7,553 bases of DNA from Clostridia bacterium (GTDB lineage Bacteria; Bacillota_A; Clostridia; Oscillospirales; CAG-382), in the NCBI GenBank assembly GCA_017614095.1, contig JAGACN010000045.1, positions 1-7,553 on the forward strand. The letters run 5' to 3'. The notes under the pieces are model-generated. The model saw only the letters and a list, made by a program, of their open reading frames with translations, did not search any database and was not told the origin of the DNA. Of this stretch, positions 1-6,471 are shown piece by piece; within the stretch, counting starts at the first letter, position 1; every line of letters starts with the position of its first letter. Made by a program: the position numbers and the translations under genes.

Positions 1-937
1 TGTAGGGATAGCGGTTGATCGCTTCGACGAAGCCTTCGCGGCTGCCGATGCCGTTCGCGACGAACAGATCGATGATCTGATCGACCGTGAAGCCTTCCGG
101 GAAGGTTAAGGAGATGATCTCGCGTTCCCGGACCACGACCGTCAGCGCGCTCATGATCTGGGAATAGTTCATATTCAAATTCATCGCGTGCGGGCCGGAA
201 ATGAAGTGGATGCCGTCGCTGTTCTTGCTCGCGTACCGTTCCAGATACAGGTTGAAAAACCACTTGCTTTCGATCAGTCCGTTCTCCATCAGCAGGTCGG
301 TCACCTGTTCGGGCGTGGCGTCTTCGGGAACGACGATCTGCACTTCGCGGGTTTCGGTCACCAAAGCGAACATGTCGTTTCCGAGCAGGATGACGTAGTA
401 GGACAGATAGGCTGAGATGAGCAGAACGACCGCGATGTAGATGAGCGCCTTGGCGAGGAAACTCATGCTCAAGAACGCTTTCCCGATTTTCAGGCAGATG
501 CGCGTCGGTTTGGACAGTCCGGCGTAAAGATCATCCGGATCGTCCTCCTCGCCGGCGTTTTTCTTGTTCTTTTTCCGCTTTTTGCCGGTTCCGGCCGGCT
601 CCTCTTCCGGAAGAGGAGCGTCGGGATCGTCCGTGAAATGGGAATGAGGCGCGTCAACATCACCCGCATCCGGATCGCGTTCTCCGTCTCGGGCCGGAAG
701 ATCGTCCTCGTCCTCGGATCCGAAATGGGCGGCGGCAAGATTGCCGGGCGCGGCCGGTTCGTCCTGTGACGGGTTTTCGTCCGGTTCGGACGCGGGAAAA
801 TACGCCAGACGGACGTCCTCGTCTCCCGGGACGGGAGAGGCCGGTTCGTCCGGCTGCCGGTTGCGGAGCCTGTATTGGCGCAGGATCTCCTCGACTTCGT
901 CTTCGGACGAGGGATTGCGTTCGGGGTTGTCGTTCAT
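1..937 (-). CDS. mltG: Endolytic murein transglycosylase MltG (YceG-like), N-terminal part, cut by the window edge
   Basis: The visible 312 residues are the N-terminal part of an MltG/YceG-family protein, a membrane-anchored enzyme that cleaves nascent peptidoglycan glycan strands and so limits their length. The first ~160 residues are predicted cytoplasmic and very acidic (Asp/Glu-Pro rich, about residues 30-135), interrupted by a basic patch KKRKKNKK (119-126). One transmembrane helix follows at about 164-186. Outside the membrane, a LysM-like subdomain is recognisable (VPEDATPEQVTDLLMENGLI, about 203-222), and then the family hallmark TFPEGFTVDQIIDLF (278-292). The catalytic Glu and C-terminal domain lie beyond base 1, so activity cannot be judged. 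The ATG at 937 is the first canonical start in frame but has no Shine-Dalgarno close by. A strong one at 985-990 points instead to an in-frame ATC at 976, so the true start is uncertain. It is the last visible gene of the run that begins with thymidylate kinase, 73 bases after the CPBP protease gene. The family call is confident from motifs; the long acidic tail is unusual. Confidence 0.88.
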   Translation of the reverse strand, partial: MNDNPERNPSSEDEVEEILRQYRLRNRQPDEPASPVPGDEDVRLAYFPASEPDENPSQDEPAAPGNLAAAHFGSEDEDDLPARDGERDPDAGDVDAPHSHFTDDPDAPLPEEEPAGTGKKRKKNKKNAGEEDDPDDLYAGLSKPTRICLKIGKAFLSMSFLAKALIYIAVVLLISAYLSYYVILLGNDMFALVTETREVQIVVPEDATPEQVTDLLMENGLIESKWFFNLYLERYASKNSDGIHFISGPHAMNLNMNYSQIMSALTVVVREREIISLTFPEGFTVDQIIDLFVANGIGSREGFVEAINRYPY

Positions 938-984
938 GAAAGCGGCGCACGGATCTGCCGCGTCACGCGCGGTGATCTGCGCTT

Positions 985-990
985 CCTCCT
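985..990 (-). promoter_or_regulatory. Strong Shine-Dalgarno (AGGAGG) ahead of mltG
   Basis: On the minus strand AAAGGAGG is followed 8 bases later by ATC ACC at 976-971, in frame with mltG. There is no ATG, GTG or TTG at normal spacing in any frame. The annotated ATG (937) is 47 bases downstream. The site also overlaps a small inverted repeat (CCTTT-CCCG-AAAGG, 988-1001 on the minus strand) that could partly sequester it. It may mark a noncanonical ATC start, a base error, or a leader site. Confidence 0.6.
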
Positions 991-1010
991 TTCGGGAAAG
1001 GTTTGTCCGG

Positions 1011-1958
1011 TCAGGTCAGCGTTGCGATGAGGATGAAGACTACGACCAGCAGGAGAAACGTCGGAGACAGAAAGACCTTGGGAATATTGCGGATGTTTTT
1101 CGGCGGCAGTGAAATATCCTTGCCGGATTCGGCCGCCTTGATGTAAACGTATTCCACCATATACAGAAACAGGAACAGGAAAAAGCCGAACAGGACGGTC
1201 AGCACGAATCCGACGAAGAATTTGCCGTTTTTCTGCATGGTGATGCGCAGGAAGGAGTCGGATACGAACAGGTTCAGCAGGTTGCTGACCAGGTGCAGGA
1301 TGGTCGCGGGCAGCAAAGACCGCGAAACGACGGTCAGAATGCCCAGAAGCAGTCCTGCATAGAGATAGGCGGGGAAATCCCGTACGGAAAAGTGCAGCAT
1401 GGCGAAGCACAGAGAGGACAAAACGACGGCGTTTCCCTCGCCCAGTCCCCCGTATTCCGAGACCAGAACGCCGCGGAACAGGATCTCCTCGCAGCAGGCC
1501 GGAATGATGGCCAGCGAGATCAGGACGCCGGCAAGGGACGCGTCCGGGGAGGTCCGTCCGGAGAGGTCGTCGAAGAATCCGATCATCGTGATCGATTCGG
1601 AAGAGATCAGGATGAAGAAATATTTCAGCAGAAGCATGCCGAAAATGTATACGGGAACAGACAGCAGGATGAGCGGGATGTGGCGCCACCGGATGGGGTT
1701 GAGCATCAGCGGGGTCGCGAAGGATTTGCGCTTCAGCAGGTAATAGACCATGCAGGGCAGCAGAAGAACGAGCAGCTGAATGAGTGAAATGGTCAGAAAC
1801 GGATTGGCTTCCTCGGACCGCTGGAGGAAATACCGGGACAGATGCATCGCGCCGAGGACGAACGTCATTAAGAGCGGCGCCGTGATCTGAGGCGCGCTCC
1901 ACCGTGCGCGGACAGGGGTCTCGCTCTGTTCGGTTGTAAGCATCGGTTTTTCTGACAT
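1011..1958 (-). CDS. CPBP-family intramembrane glutamic protease (CAAX protease / Abi family)
   Basis: This is a 315-residue polytopic membrane protein with about eight hydrophobic segments (roughly 54-75, 94-117, 143-156, 177-192, 198-213, 216-231, 246-273 and 297-313). It carries the three signature motifs of the CPBP/Abi family (related to eukaryotic Rce1): EEILFR at 157-162 with the paired catalytic glutamates, F185xxxH189 (FAMLH), and H222xxxN226 (HLVSN). All expected active-site positions are present, so it is likely an active protease buried in the cytoplasmic membrane. Family members process prenylated or other membrane-associated proteins, mature or protect against peptides, or act in regulation; the substrate here is unknown. 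The start at 1958 is supported by AGAGGG five bases upstream. It lies 20 bases after the DJ-1 gene stop with no room for a promoter, so it is probably co-transcribed with it, and mltG follows. No bacteriocin gene is nearby, so an immunity role is not supported by context. Confidence 0.9.
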   Translation of the reverse strand: MSEKPMLTTEQSETPVRARWSAPQITAPLLMTFVLGAMHLSRYFLQRSEEANPFLTISLIQLLVLLLPCMVYYLLKRKSFATPLMLNPIRWRHIPLILLSVPVYIFGMLLLKYFFILISSESITMIGFFDDLSGRTSPDASLAGVLISLAIIPACCEEILFRGVLVSEYGGLGEGNAVVLSSLCFAMLHFSVRDFPAYLYAGLLLGILTVVSRSLLPATILHLVSNLLNLFVSDSFLRITMQKNGKFFVGFVLTVLFGFFLFLFLYMVEYVYIKAAESGKDISLPPKNIRNIPKVFLSPTFLLLVVVFILIATLT

Positions 1959-1978
1959 GACAGCCCTCTGAATACGTG

Positions 1979-2524
1979 TTAAGCTCTGATCTTCTTGCGC
2001 AATTGCTCCTCGGTCTCTCCGCCGAAGAGCAGCCGGACCATACGCAGGCCGAATTCCTGCGCAACGCCCATGCCTTCGCCGGTCAGGAAACGGCCGTCCT
2101 GTTCGATCTTTTCGGTCGAGCGGATGCCGTTCGGGACGAAGGCTTCAAAACCCGGATAGCAGGCGTATTTCCTGCCGTCCAGATAGCCGTTCCGGCCGAG
2201 GATGGACGGAGCCGCGCAAATGGCGGCGACGAGCAGACCGCTCTCGGCAGCCGTCCGGATGGCCTGCAGAACGAGCGGGTTGGCGCCCAGCCGTTCGGTG
2301 CCTGCCTTGCCGCCGGGGAGAAACAGGCATGCCGCCTGCCGGACGTCCAGAGCGGACAGCGGCCGGTCGGCCGAAACGCGGAATCCGTGCGAGCCGGTGA
2401 CGGTCTCCTGGCCGTCTGCGGACGCCAGCACGACGTCTGCGCCGGCACGGAGCAGAAGATCGGCTGGGACGAGCGCCTCGGCTTCTTCGAAACCGTCCGC
2501 GAGCAGAATGATGACCTGTTGCAT
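1979..2524 (-). CDS. DJ-1/PfpI (ThiJ) family protein, putative glyoxalase/deglycase
   Basis: This 181-residue protein has the compact alpha/beta fold signature of the DJ-1 subfamily. The nucleophile elbow AAICAAPSIL contains Cys103, corresponding to Cys106 of human DJ-1. The N-terminal segment DGFEEAEALVPAD has Glu16 aligning with DJ-1 Glu18, the residue that tunes the reactive cysteine. LPGG at 69-72 and CYPGFE at 122-127 are typical of bacterial members such as YajL. Relatives have been credited with methylglyoxal (glyoxalase III) or protein/nucleotide deglycase activity and with oxidative-stress protection; which applies here cannot be read from sequence. It is expected to be cytosolic and single-domain, of normal length. 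The start at 2524 is fixed by AGGAGG at 2534-2539 (spacing 9), which lies inside the last codons of the upstream thymidylate kinase gene. The two coding regions are separated by only 4 bases, so translational coupling is likely. Confidence 0.92.
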   Translation of the reverse strand: MQQVIILLADGFEEAEALVPADLLLRAGADVVLASADGQETVTGSHGFRVSADRPLSALDVRQAACLFLPGGKAGTERLGANPLVLQAIRTAAESGLLVAAICAAPSILGRNGYLDGRKYACYPGFEAFVPNGIRSTEKIEQDGRFLTGEGMGVAQEFGLRMVRLLFGGETEEQLRKKIRA

Positions 2525-2528
2525 ATGA

Positions 2529-3212
2529 TCAGTCCTCCTGGAAAACAGGGAAGCGGGCGCGGAGCCGGTCCATGATCTCCGCGTGGATGGATTCCCGCGT
2601 ACGCATACCGGTCTCTGTGTGCGGATCGTCGCAGTGGACCGTCTCCCAACCGAGTTTTTCGGCGGAATAGAGCGCGGCGCGGTAACTGTTGGCAAGGTGT
2701 TCCTTGCTCTTTTCGTGAATATCTTCCTTGTGCCCCGTGTCGTGCGCGCGCTTGACGATCATCGCCTCGGATATTTCCGGCGGCATGCAGAGATAGAACA
2801 CGAGGTCCGGTCTCGGGAGTCCGAGCTTTCCGAATTCGAAATCGTAAAGCCAGTCCAGGAAGCCGTCCGCTTCCGAGAGCGGAAGCTTGGACAACTGGTG
2901 TACGGCGTTCGCGGTCGTATAACGGTTCGCGATGATCCAGGCGCCGGCGTCGTAATCCTTTTTCCAGTCCAGCTTGTACGAGCAGTAGCGGTCGACCGCG
3001 AAGAAACTGGACGCGGCGTATCCGTTGACGGCGTCCGGATTGTCTCCGAACCGTCCGTTCAGGTACATATTGACGGCGGCGCAGCCCTCCGGGTCGTACG
3101 TCGGGAAGGACAGATACCGGTGCGGGATCCCTCTCTTCCGGAACTCTTCCAGCAGAAGCCGGGTCTGCGTTTCTTTTCCGCTTCCGTCCAGGCCGTCCAA
3201 AGCAATCAGCAT
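2529..3212 (-). CDS. tmk: Thymidylate kinase (dTMP kinase), Clostridia-type, with altered DRY motif
   Basis: The 227-residue product is a P-loop nucleoside-monophosphate kinase of the thymidylate kinase family, which phosphorylates dTMP to dTDP for DNA synthesis. The Walker A motif is GLDGSGKET (7-15). It is followed by the thymidylate-site region SFPTYDPEG (35-43), the block YLNGRFGDNPDAVNGYAAS (50-68), FAVDRYCSY (71-79) and a LID-like basic segment around 154-168 (KRAHDTGHKEDIHE). It is slightly longer than the classic ~210-residue enzyme, like a variant common in Clostridia. Where the family normally has DRY, this protein reads NRYTTANAVHQ (96-106), a single-base GAC to AAC change at a functionally important Asp. 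The start at 3212 was chosen because AGGAGG lies 6 bases upstream. A longer frame to 3275 would run through the -10 box. It is the first gene of the run tmk, DJ-1, CPBP protease, mltG. A related deoxynucleoside kinase is the alternative. Confidence 0.85.
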   Translation of the reverse strand: MLIALDGLDGSGKETQTRLLLEEFRKRGIPHRYLSFPTYDPEGCAAVNMYLNGRFGDNPDAVNGYAASSFFAVDRYCSYKLDWKKDYDAGAWIIANRYTTANAVHQLSKLPLSEADGFLDWLYDFEFGKLGLPRPDLVFYLCMPPEISEAMIVKRAHDTGHKEDIHEKSKEHLANSYRAALYSAEKLGWETVHCDDPHTETGMRTRESIHAEIMDRLRARFPVFQED

Positions 3213-3246
3213 AGCGAGCCTCCTGTATCCTAGATTAAGACATATT

Positions 3247-3275
3247 ATTATACTCTTTTTAAAAGGGGAATACAA
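3247..3275 (-). promoter_or_regulatory. Sigma-A-type promoter for the tmk operon
   Basis: Read on the minus strand, a -35 box TTGTAT (3275-3270) and a perfect -10 box TATAAT (3252-3247) are separated by exactly 17 bases. The expected transcription start is about 3240, giving a leader of about 28 bases that contains the tmk ribosome binding site. It lies just downstream of the capA terminator. No other promoter of this quality is seen before mltG, consistent with one transcript for four genes. Confidence 0.82.
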
Positions 3276-3316
3276 CCGTTTCGGCCAAAAAAGACCGGAC
3301 GGAAGTGAAAATGGAC

Positions 3317-3352
3317 AAAAAGAGGCCGGACACGGGCATTTCCGTGTCCGGC
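3317..3352 (-). terminator. Rho-independent terminator after the capA-like gene
   Basis: A perfect 11-bp stem (GCCGGACACGG at 3325-3335 paired with CCGTGTCCGGC at 3342-3352) has a 6-base loop. On the minus strand it is followed by CTCTTTTTG, giving a U-tract at 3321-3317. It starts 16 bases after the capA stop codon and isolates capA from the tmk operon. The plus side lacks a T-tract, so it works in one direction. Confidence 0.93.
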
Positions 3353-3368
3353 AGAGCGTCGGATGGAT

Positions 3369-4763
3369 TCAGTTCTGCGCCTGGTATTCCGGCGCCAGGA
3401 ATTCGGCGGGGATCAGTTTCTGAACGGTCGCGTACATGTTCGCGATGCTGAACTTCGCGCCCAGTTTGCCCGTCTGGCTGTCGTACAGGGTCGCGGAGCT
3501 CTTCCGCTTTTCGTAATAGTGCACGCCGTGCACGGCGGCCAGCTCCTCCGTGTAGTCGGCGAGCCGGTACAGTTTGAACTGGCGGTAGCCGGTATCCAGT
3601 TTGGAGTTGACGACCTTGTCCTTGATGTAATGGCAGACGATCGGGGTCAGCATCGGATTCTCGACGGTCACGGTGTCGCCGTGCTTGCGCACGTCGAACG
3701 AAAGCATGCCTTCGAGCACGCACTGCGCTTCCTGCATGCCGGAAACGAAATTGCCGATCGAGTAGGTCAAGAGCATCCGGTGTCCGGTGGAACTGGTCTT
3801 CCATTCCATCGGCTGCAGGCAGTGGGGATGCATACCGATGACGACGTCCACGCCCAGCTCGCACAGCAGATCCGCGTAGGTTTTCTGGAAGGAATTCGGA
3901 TTGAACGAATACTCACTCCCCCAGTGCGCCGAAACGATGACGACGTCCGCCTGCTGCTTGGCCAGTTCGACCTGCCGGGTGCACAGTTCCTGCGTGAAAT
4001 ACGGGATGTAGCTGTTCTTCAGTTTCTCGTTCGCACTCGTGTTGTAATAGTTCGTTCCGTATACGTACGAGAGCCACGCGAAACGGATTCCTTTGCATTC
4101 GGTGACCAGAATGTTGTTCGTGTCCCCGATGTCGCTGTAGTAGCCGATCGTATTCAGGCCGTAACTCTTCAGAAGGGCGTTCGTGTAGATGAGGAACCGG
4201 TCGTCTCCGGAATCCAGCATATGGTTGTGCGCGAGATTGACGACGTCCACGCCGAGTTCCCGCAGCGTGTCGTCGATGGCGGTCGGGGAGTTGAAGCTCG
4301 GATAGCCGTTGATGGTAGTACCGGGACCGCCGGACAGCGTTTCCTGATTGATGTACAGGTAGTCCGCTTCCTTCATCTCGTCGGCAACGTATTCATAAAT
4401 AGGAAGAAAATCGTAGCCGGCCTCGTGCGTGGTGACGTAGTCGCATTCCGTCCCGTGCGCTTCGCAGTAATACTCCATGGCGGTGTAGTAGACGGACGGA
4501 TGGATCAGGTTGTCGCCGCACGCGAGGAAATGAACGACGGCGTCTTCCGGCTCCTTGGACGATTCGTCCTGGAATTCGATCAGCGAGATCTCGGACGTGG
4601 CGGGCGCATAGGGATCCGACGACGGGGCGGATTCCGTACCCGGCTGCTCCGAAGAGGGGTTCAGTGGATTGTCTCCGCTCAGGTCGCAGCCGGCCAGAAC
4701 GGCGGACGCGACGACCAGAAGAAGCAGGAGCAGAGCGATGGACCGTACGGTGCGAATGTGCAT
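3369..4763 (-). CDS. CapA-family lipoprotein (poly-gamma-glutamate biosynthesis CapA-like, metallophosphatase fold)
   Basis: This 464-residue exported lipoprotein belongs to the CapA / PGA_cap family, which has a calcineurin-like metallophosphoesterase fold. The N terminus is a lipoprotein signal: basic HIRTVR, a Leu/Val-rich core, and lipobox LAGC with Cys26 as the lipidation site. A Ser/Pro/Glu-rich spacer (about 30-75) follows. The family motifs are in order: CGDNLIH (82-88), INQE (138-141), NLAHNH (176-181), SAHWGSEY (278-285), GMHPHCLQ (310-317) and YSIGNFV (334-340). The metal-ligand positions appear intact. CapA is named for capsule poly-gamma-glutamate synthesis, but no capB/capC partner is in the window, so a capsule role is not supported; many stand-alone homologues have no known function. 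Start 4763 is preferred over the in-frame ATG at 4775 because AAGGA (4779-4775) sits 11 bases upstream of the former but overlaps the latter. The gene has its own promoter and terminator and looks monocistronic. Confidence 0.9.
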   Translation of the reverse strand: MHIRTVRSIALLLLLLVVASAVLAGCDLSGDNPLNPSSEQPGTESAPSSDPYAPATSEISLIEFQDESSKEPEDAVVHFLACGDNLIHPSVYYTAMEYYCEAHGTECDYVTTHEAGYDFLPIYEYVADEMKEADYLYINQETLSGGPGTTINGYPSFNSPTAIDDTLRELGVDVVNLAHNHMLDSGDDRFLIYTNALLKSYGLNTIGYYSDIGDTNNILVTECKGIRFAWLSYVYGTNYYNTSANEKLKNSYIPYFTQELCTRQVELAKQQADVVIVSAHWGSEYSFNPNSFQKTYADLLCELGVDVVIGMHPHCLQPMEWKTSSTGHRMLLTYSIGNFVSGMQEAQCVLEGMLSFDVRKHGDTVTVENPMLTPIVCHYIKDKVVNSKLDTGYRQFKLYRLADYTEELAAVHGVHYYEKRKSSATLYDSQTGKLGAKFSIANMYATVQKLIPAEFLAPEYQAQN

Positions 4764-4799
4764 AGGTAAAACCATCCTTATTTCGATTATTTTGATTGC

Positions 4800-4828
4800 A
4801 TTCTACCAAGAAAAAGGCGGCTTGTCAA
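4800..4828 (-). promoter_or_regulatory. Near-consensus promoter for capA, -35 box overlapping the hflX stop codon
   Basis: On the minus strand a perfect -35 box TTGACA (4828-4823) is followed after 17 bases by TAGAAT (4805-4800), preceded by TGG (extended -10). The TGA inside TTGACA is the hflX stop codon (4827-4825). The expected start of transcription is near 4793, about 30 bases before the capA ATG. No convincing terminator separates hflX from capA, so read-through from hflX may add to this promoter. Confidence 0.88.
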
Positions 4829-6147
4829 TCGATAACGGCAGAATCCGCAGGCGAATCCGCGGGTGGAGGGGAAAGATATGCGCGGAACGCGCCTTTGGCG
4901 CGCGCATCGCATCTCGCGCGGACGTGGATGCCGTCGCCCAGATAGGAGACGTCCAGAACGGTCGCCAGACGGTAGAGCTCGTCCAGTCTGCCGGCATCGG
5001 CGTGCGGGATGAGCAGCGTAACGACCGTCTTGCCTTCGTTGATCAGATCGTCCAGCGTTTCCAGAAGCCTGGGGACGCCGTATCCCGTTGCGGCGGAGAT
5101 CTCGATGGCGTTGCCGGGGAACAGACCGCGCTCCGCGGCGGAGACCAGGTCCACTTTGTTGTAGACTTCCAGAAGCGGCTTGCCGGAAGCGTTCAGGTCC
5201 CGGATGAGATCCTCGGTGACGGCACGCTTGCGCTCCCGTTCGGAAACGGGTTCGGACGCGTCCGTGATGCACAGGATACAGTCGCAGTAGGTCAGTTCGT
5301 CCAGCGTGGACCGGAAGGCGCGGACCAGTTGGGTGGGCAGCCGGTCGATGAATCCGACGGTGTCCGTCAGCACAACGGCCGTTCCGCTCGGAAGCGTCAG
5401 TTTGCGGGTGGTTGGATCCAGTGTGGCAAACAGTTTGTCCTCCGCCAGGATGCCGGCGTCGGTCAGATAATTGAGCAGGGTGGATTTTCCGGCGTTCGTG
5501 TAGCCGATGATGGCCACGGACGGGATCTCCGAACGGACCCGCTGTGCGCGCTTGACGTTCCGCGTGCGCTCCAGTTCGTCCAGTTCCGCGTTCAGCGTCT
5601 CGATACGCCGACGGATGTGCCGCCGGTCAGTCTCCAGCTTGGTCTCGCCGGGGCCACGGGTGCCGATGCCGCCTCCCTGCCGGGACAGCATTTTACCTTT
5701 CCCGATCAGGCGGGGAGCAGTATATTTCAGACAGGCGATCTCGACCTGCAGTTTTCCTTCCGCGGTGACCGCGTGAAGGGCGAAGATATCCAGTATGAGC
5801 ATGGTCCGGTCGATGACGCGGATGCCGATGATGTCCTCGACGGACGCGATCTGGGACGGGGACAGCTCGTTGTCGAATACGGCCAAAGTGATGTCCGGAT
5901 CGGACGCGACGAGATCCCGGATCTCCTCGCATTTTCCGCTTCCGACGCAGGTCGCCTTGTCGGGCGTCCGCCGGTTCTGGACGACGACGGCGGCCACTTC
6001 GCCGCCGGCGGTCTCCAGCAGTCTGCGGAGTTCCTGAAGAGACGTATCGCACGCCTCCTCGCTGCGGTCCAGGGAAACGGCGATCAGGACCGCCTTGACG
6101 GGCTTCTCGCCTCCGGATACGATGGTGTCGGTTGTATAGGCTGGCAT
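4825..6147 (-). CDS. hflX: GTPase HflX, ribosome-splitting/rescue factor
   Basis: The 440-residue product is a full-length HflX, a translational GTPase-like protein of the OBG-HflX superfamily. It binds the 50S subunit or 70S ribosome and splits stalled ribosomes under heat or antibiotic stress. The N-terminal HflX domain (about 17-155) leads into the family-specific glycine-rich segment GGGIGTRGPGETKLE (158-172) and a coiled-coil-like Arg/Glu-rich linker (173-207). The G domain motifs are G1 GYTNAGKST (215-223), G2 region LDPTTR (243-248), G3 DTVGF (262-266), G4 NKVD (330-333) and G5 SAATG (351-355). A short C-terminal domain ends in a Pro/Ala/Asp tail. All GTP-binding motifs are intact. Start 6147 has AAGGAGG (6163-6157) at spacing 9. 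It follows rpmE but a terminator hairpin lies only 23 bases before the start codon, with no room for a promoter between. Expression probably depends on read-through or on a promoter inside rpmE. Confidence 0.96.
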   Translation of the reverse strand: MPAYTTDTIVSGGEKPVKAVLIAVSLDRSEEACDTSLQELRRLLETAGGEVAAVVVQNRRTPDKATCVGSGKCEEIRDLVASDPDITLAVFDNELSPSQIASVEDIIGIRVIDRTMLILDIFALHAVTAEGKLQVEIACLKYTAPRLIGKGKMLSRQGGGIGTRGPGETKLETDRRHIRRRIETLNAELDELERTRNVKRAQRVRSEIPSVAIIGYTNAGKSTLLNYLTDAGILAEDKLFATLDPTTRKLTLPSGTAVVLTDTVGFIDRLPTQLVRAFRSTLDELTYCDCILCITDASEPVSERERKRAVTEDLIRDLNASGKPLLEVYNKVDLVSAAERGLFPGNAIEISAATGYGVPRLLETLDDLINEGKTVVTLLIPHADAGRLDELYRLATVLDVSYLGDGIHVRARCDARAKGAFRAYLSPPPADSPADSAVID

Positions 6148-6170
6148 GAAGGTTTCCCTCCTTTCACTGC

Positions 6171-6200
6171 AAAAAAGAGCGGCGCACCAAAATGCGCCGC
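6171..6200 (-). terminator. Rho-independent terminator or attenuator between rpmE and hflX
   Basis: The minus strand reads GCGGCGCA - TTTTGG - TGCGCCGC (stem arms 6200-6193 and 6186-6179, 8 bp) followed by TCTTTTTT (U-tract 6176-6171). It begins 19 bases after the rpmE stop and ends 23 bases before the hflX ATG. The structure is a good intrinsic terminator for the abundant rpmE mRNA. Its position also lets it set how much transcription reaches hflX. Confidence 0.9.
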
Positions 6201-6219
6201 CCGTAGAATCGGATTCCGA

Positions 6220-6420
6220 TCAGTCGAGGTTGAATTTCTTCTTGAATTTGTCCACGCGTCCGCCGGCATCGACGAATTTCTGCTTGCCGGTGAAGAACGG
6301 ATGACATTTGGAGCAAATATCGACTTTCAGATTTTCCTTGACGGATTTGGTGTGATAAACTGCGCCGCAGGCACAGGTGATCGTAGTTTCCTTAAAATCG
6401 GGATGGATTCCTTGTTTCAT
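6220..6420 (-). CDS. rpmE: 50S ribosomal protein L31, zinc-binding (type A)
   Basis: The 66-residue product has the typical L31 start (MKQGIHPDF) and the [16 protein letters not shown] block near the C terminus. It is of normal family length. Zinc ligands of the C+ form are present: Cys16 and Cys18 (TCAC) and Cys36/Cys39 in the CSKC motif, so this is the zinc-dependent paralogue rather than the zinc-free YtiA type. L31 sits at the 50S-30S bridge near the central protuberance. The start at 6420 has GAGG ten bases upstream (6434-6431). It has its own strong promoter and a leader of about 65 bases, and is closed by a terminator. Its neighbour hflX also acts on ribosomes. Confidence 0.97.
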   Translation of the reverse strand: MKQGIHPDFKETTITCACGAVYHTKSVKENLKVDICSKCHPFFTGKQKFVDAGGRVDKFKKKFNLD

Positions 6421-6446
6421 TTTCTTGTTTCCTCACTTTCAACGTG

Positions 6447-6471
6447 GGCCGGACATTTCCAACGCCAGGCC
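6447..6471 (-). promoter_or_regulatory. Possible hairpin in the rpmE mRNA leader
   Basis: In the ~65-base rpmE leader, GGCCTGG (6471-6465) can pair with CCGGCC (6452-6447) with a single bulged T, leaving a 12-base loop. Ribosomal protein leaders for L31 are known in several bacterial groups, so an autoregulatory binding site is plausible. The stem is short and this is only a hand-drawn fold. Confidence 0.35.

Noticed and set aside
1011..1958. CPBP protease as part of a bacteriocin immunity or phage defence system
   Set aside because: No bacteriocin, transporter, toxin or defence partner is in the window. The neighbours are housekeeping genes.
934..2064. A 376-codon minus-strand frame overlapping the CPBP protease gene
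   Set aside because: It is an Arg/Pro/His-rich off-frame shadow. The 1011-1958 frame has the conserved EEILFR, FxxxH and HxxxN motifs and a ribosome binding site.
3213..3275. Longer start for thymidylate kinase at 3275
   Set aside because: The extension would be encoded by the promoter itself, including the -10 box, and the inner ATG at 3212 has AGGAGG six bases upstream and begins right before the P-loop strand.
3363..4769. A 468-codon open frame on the plus strand opposite capA
   Set aside because: It mirrors the capA reading frame almost exactly, shows no family motifs, and has a composition typical of the antisense of a GC-rich gene. The minus-strand frame carries the lipobox and all CapA motifs.
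4764..4775. Upstream ATG at 4775 as the capA start
   Set aside because: The AAGGA ribosome binding site overlaps that ATG, whereas it is 11 bases from the ATG at 4763, which gives a clean basic-plus-hydrophobic lipoprotein signal.
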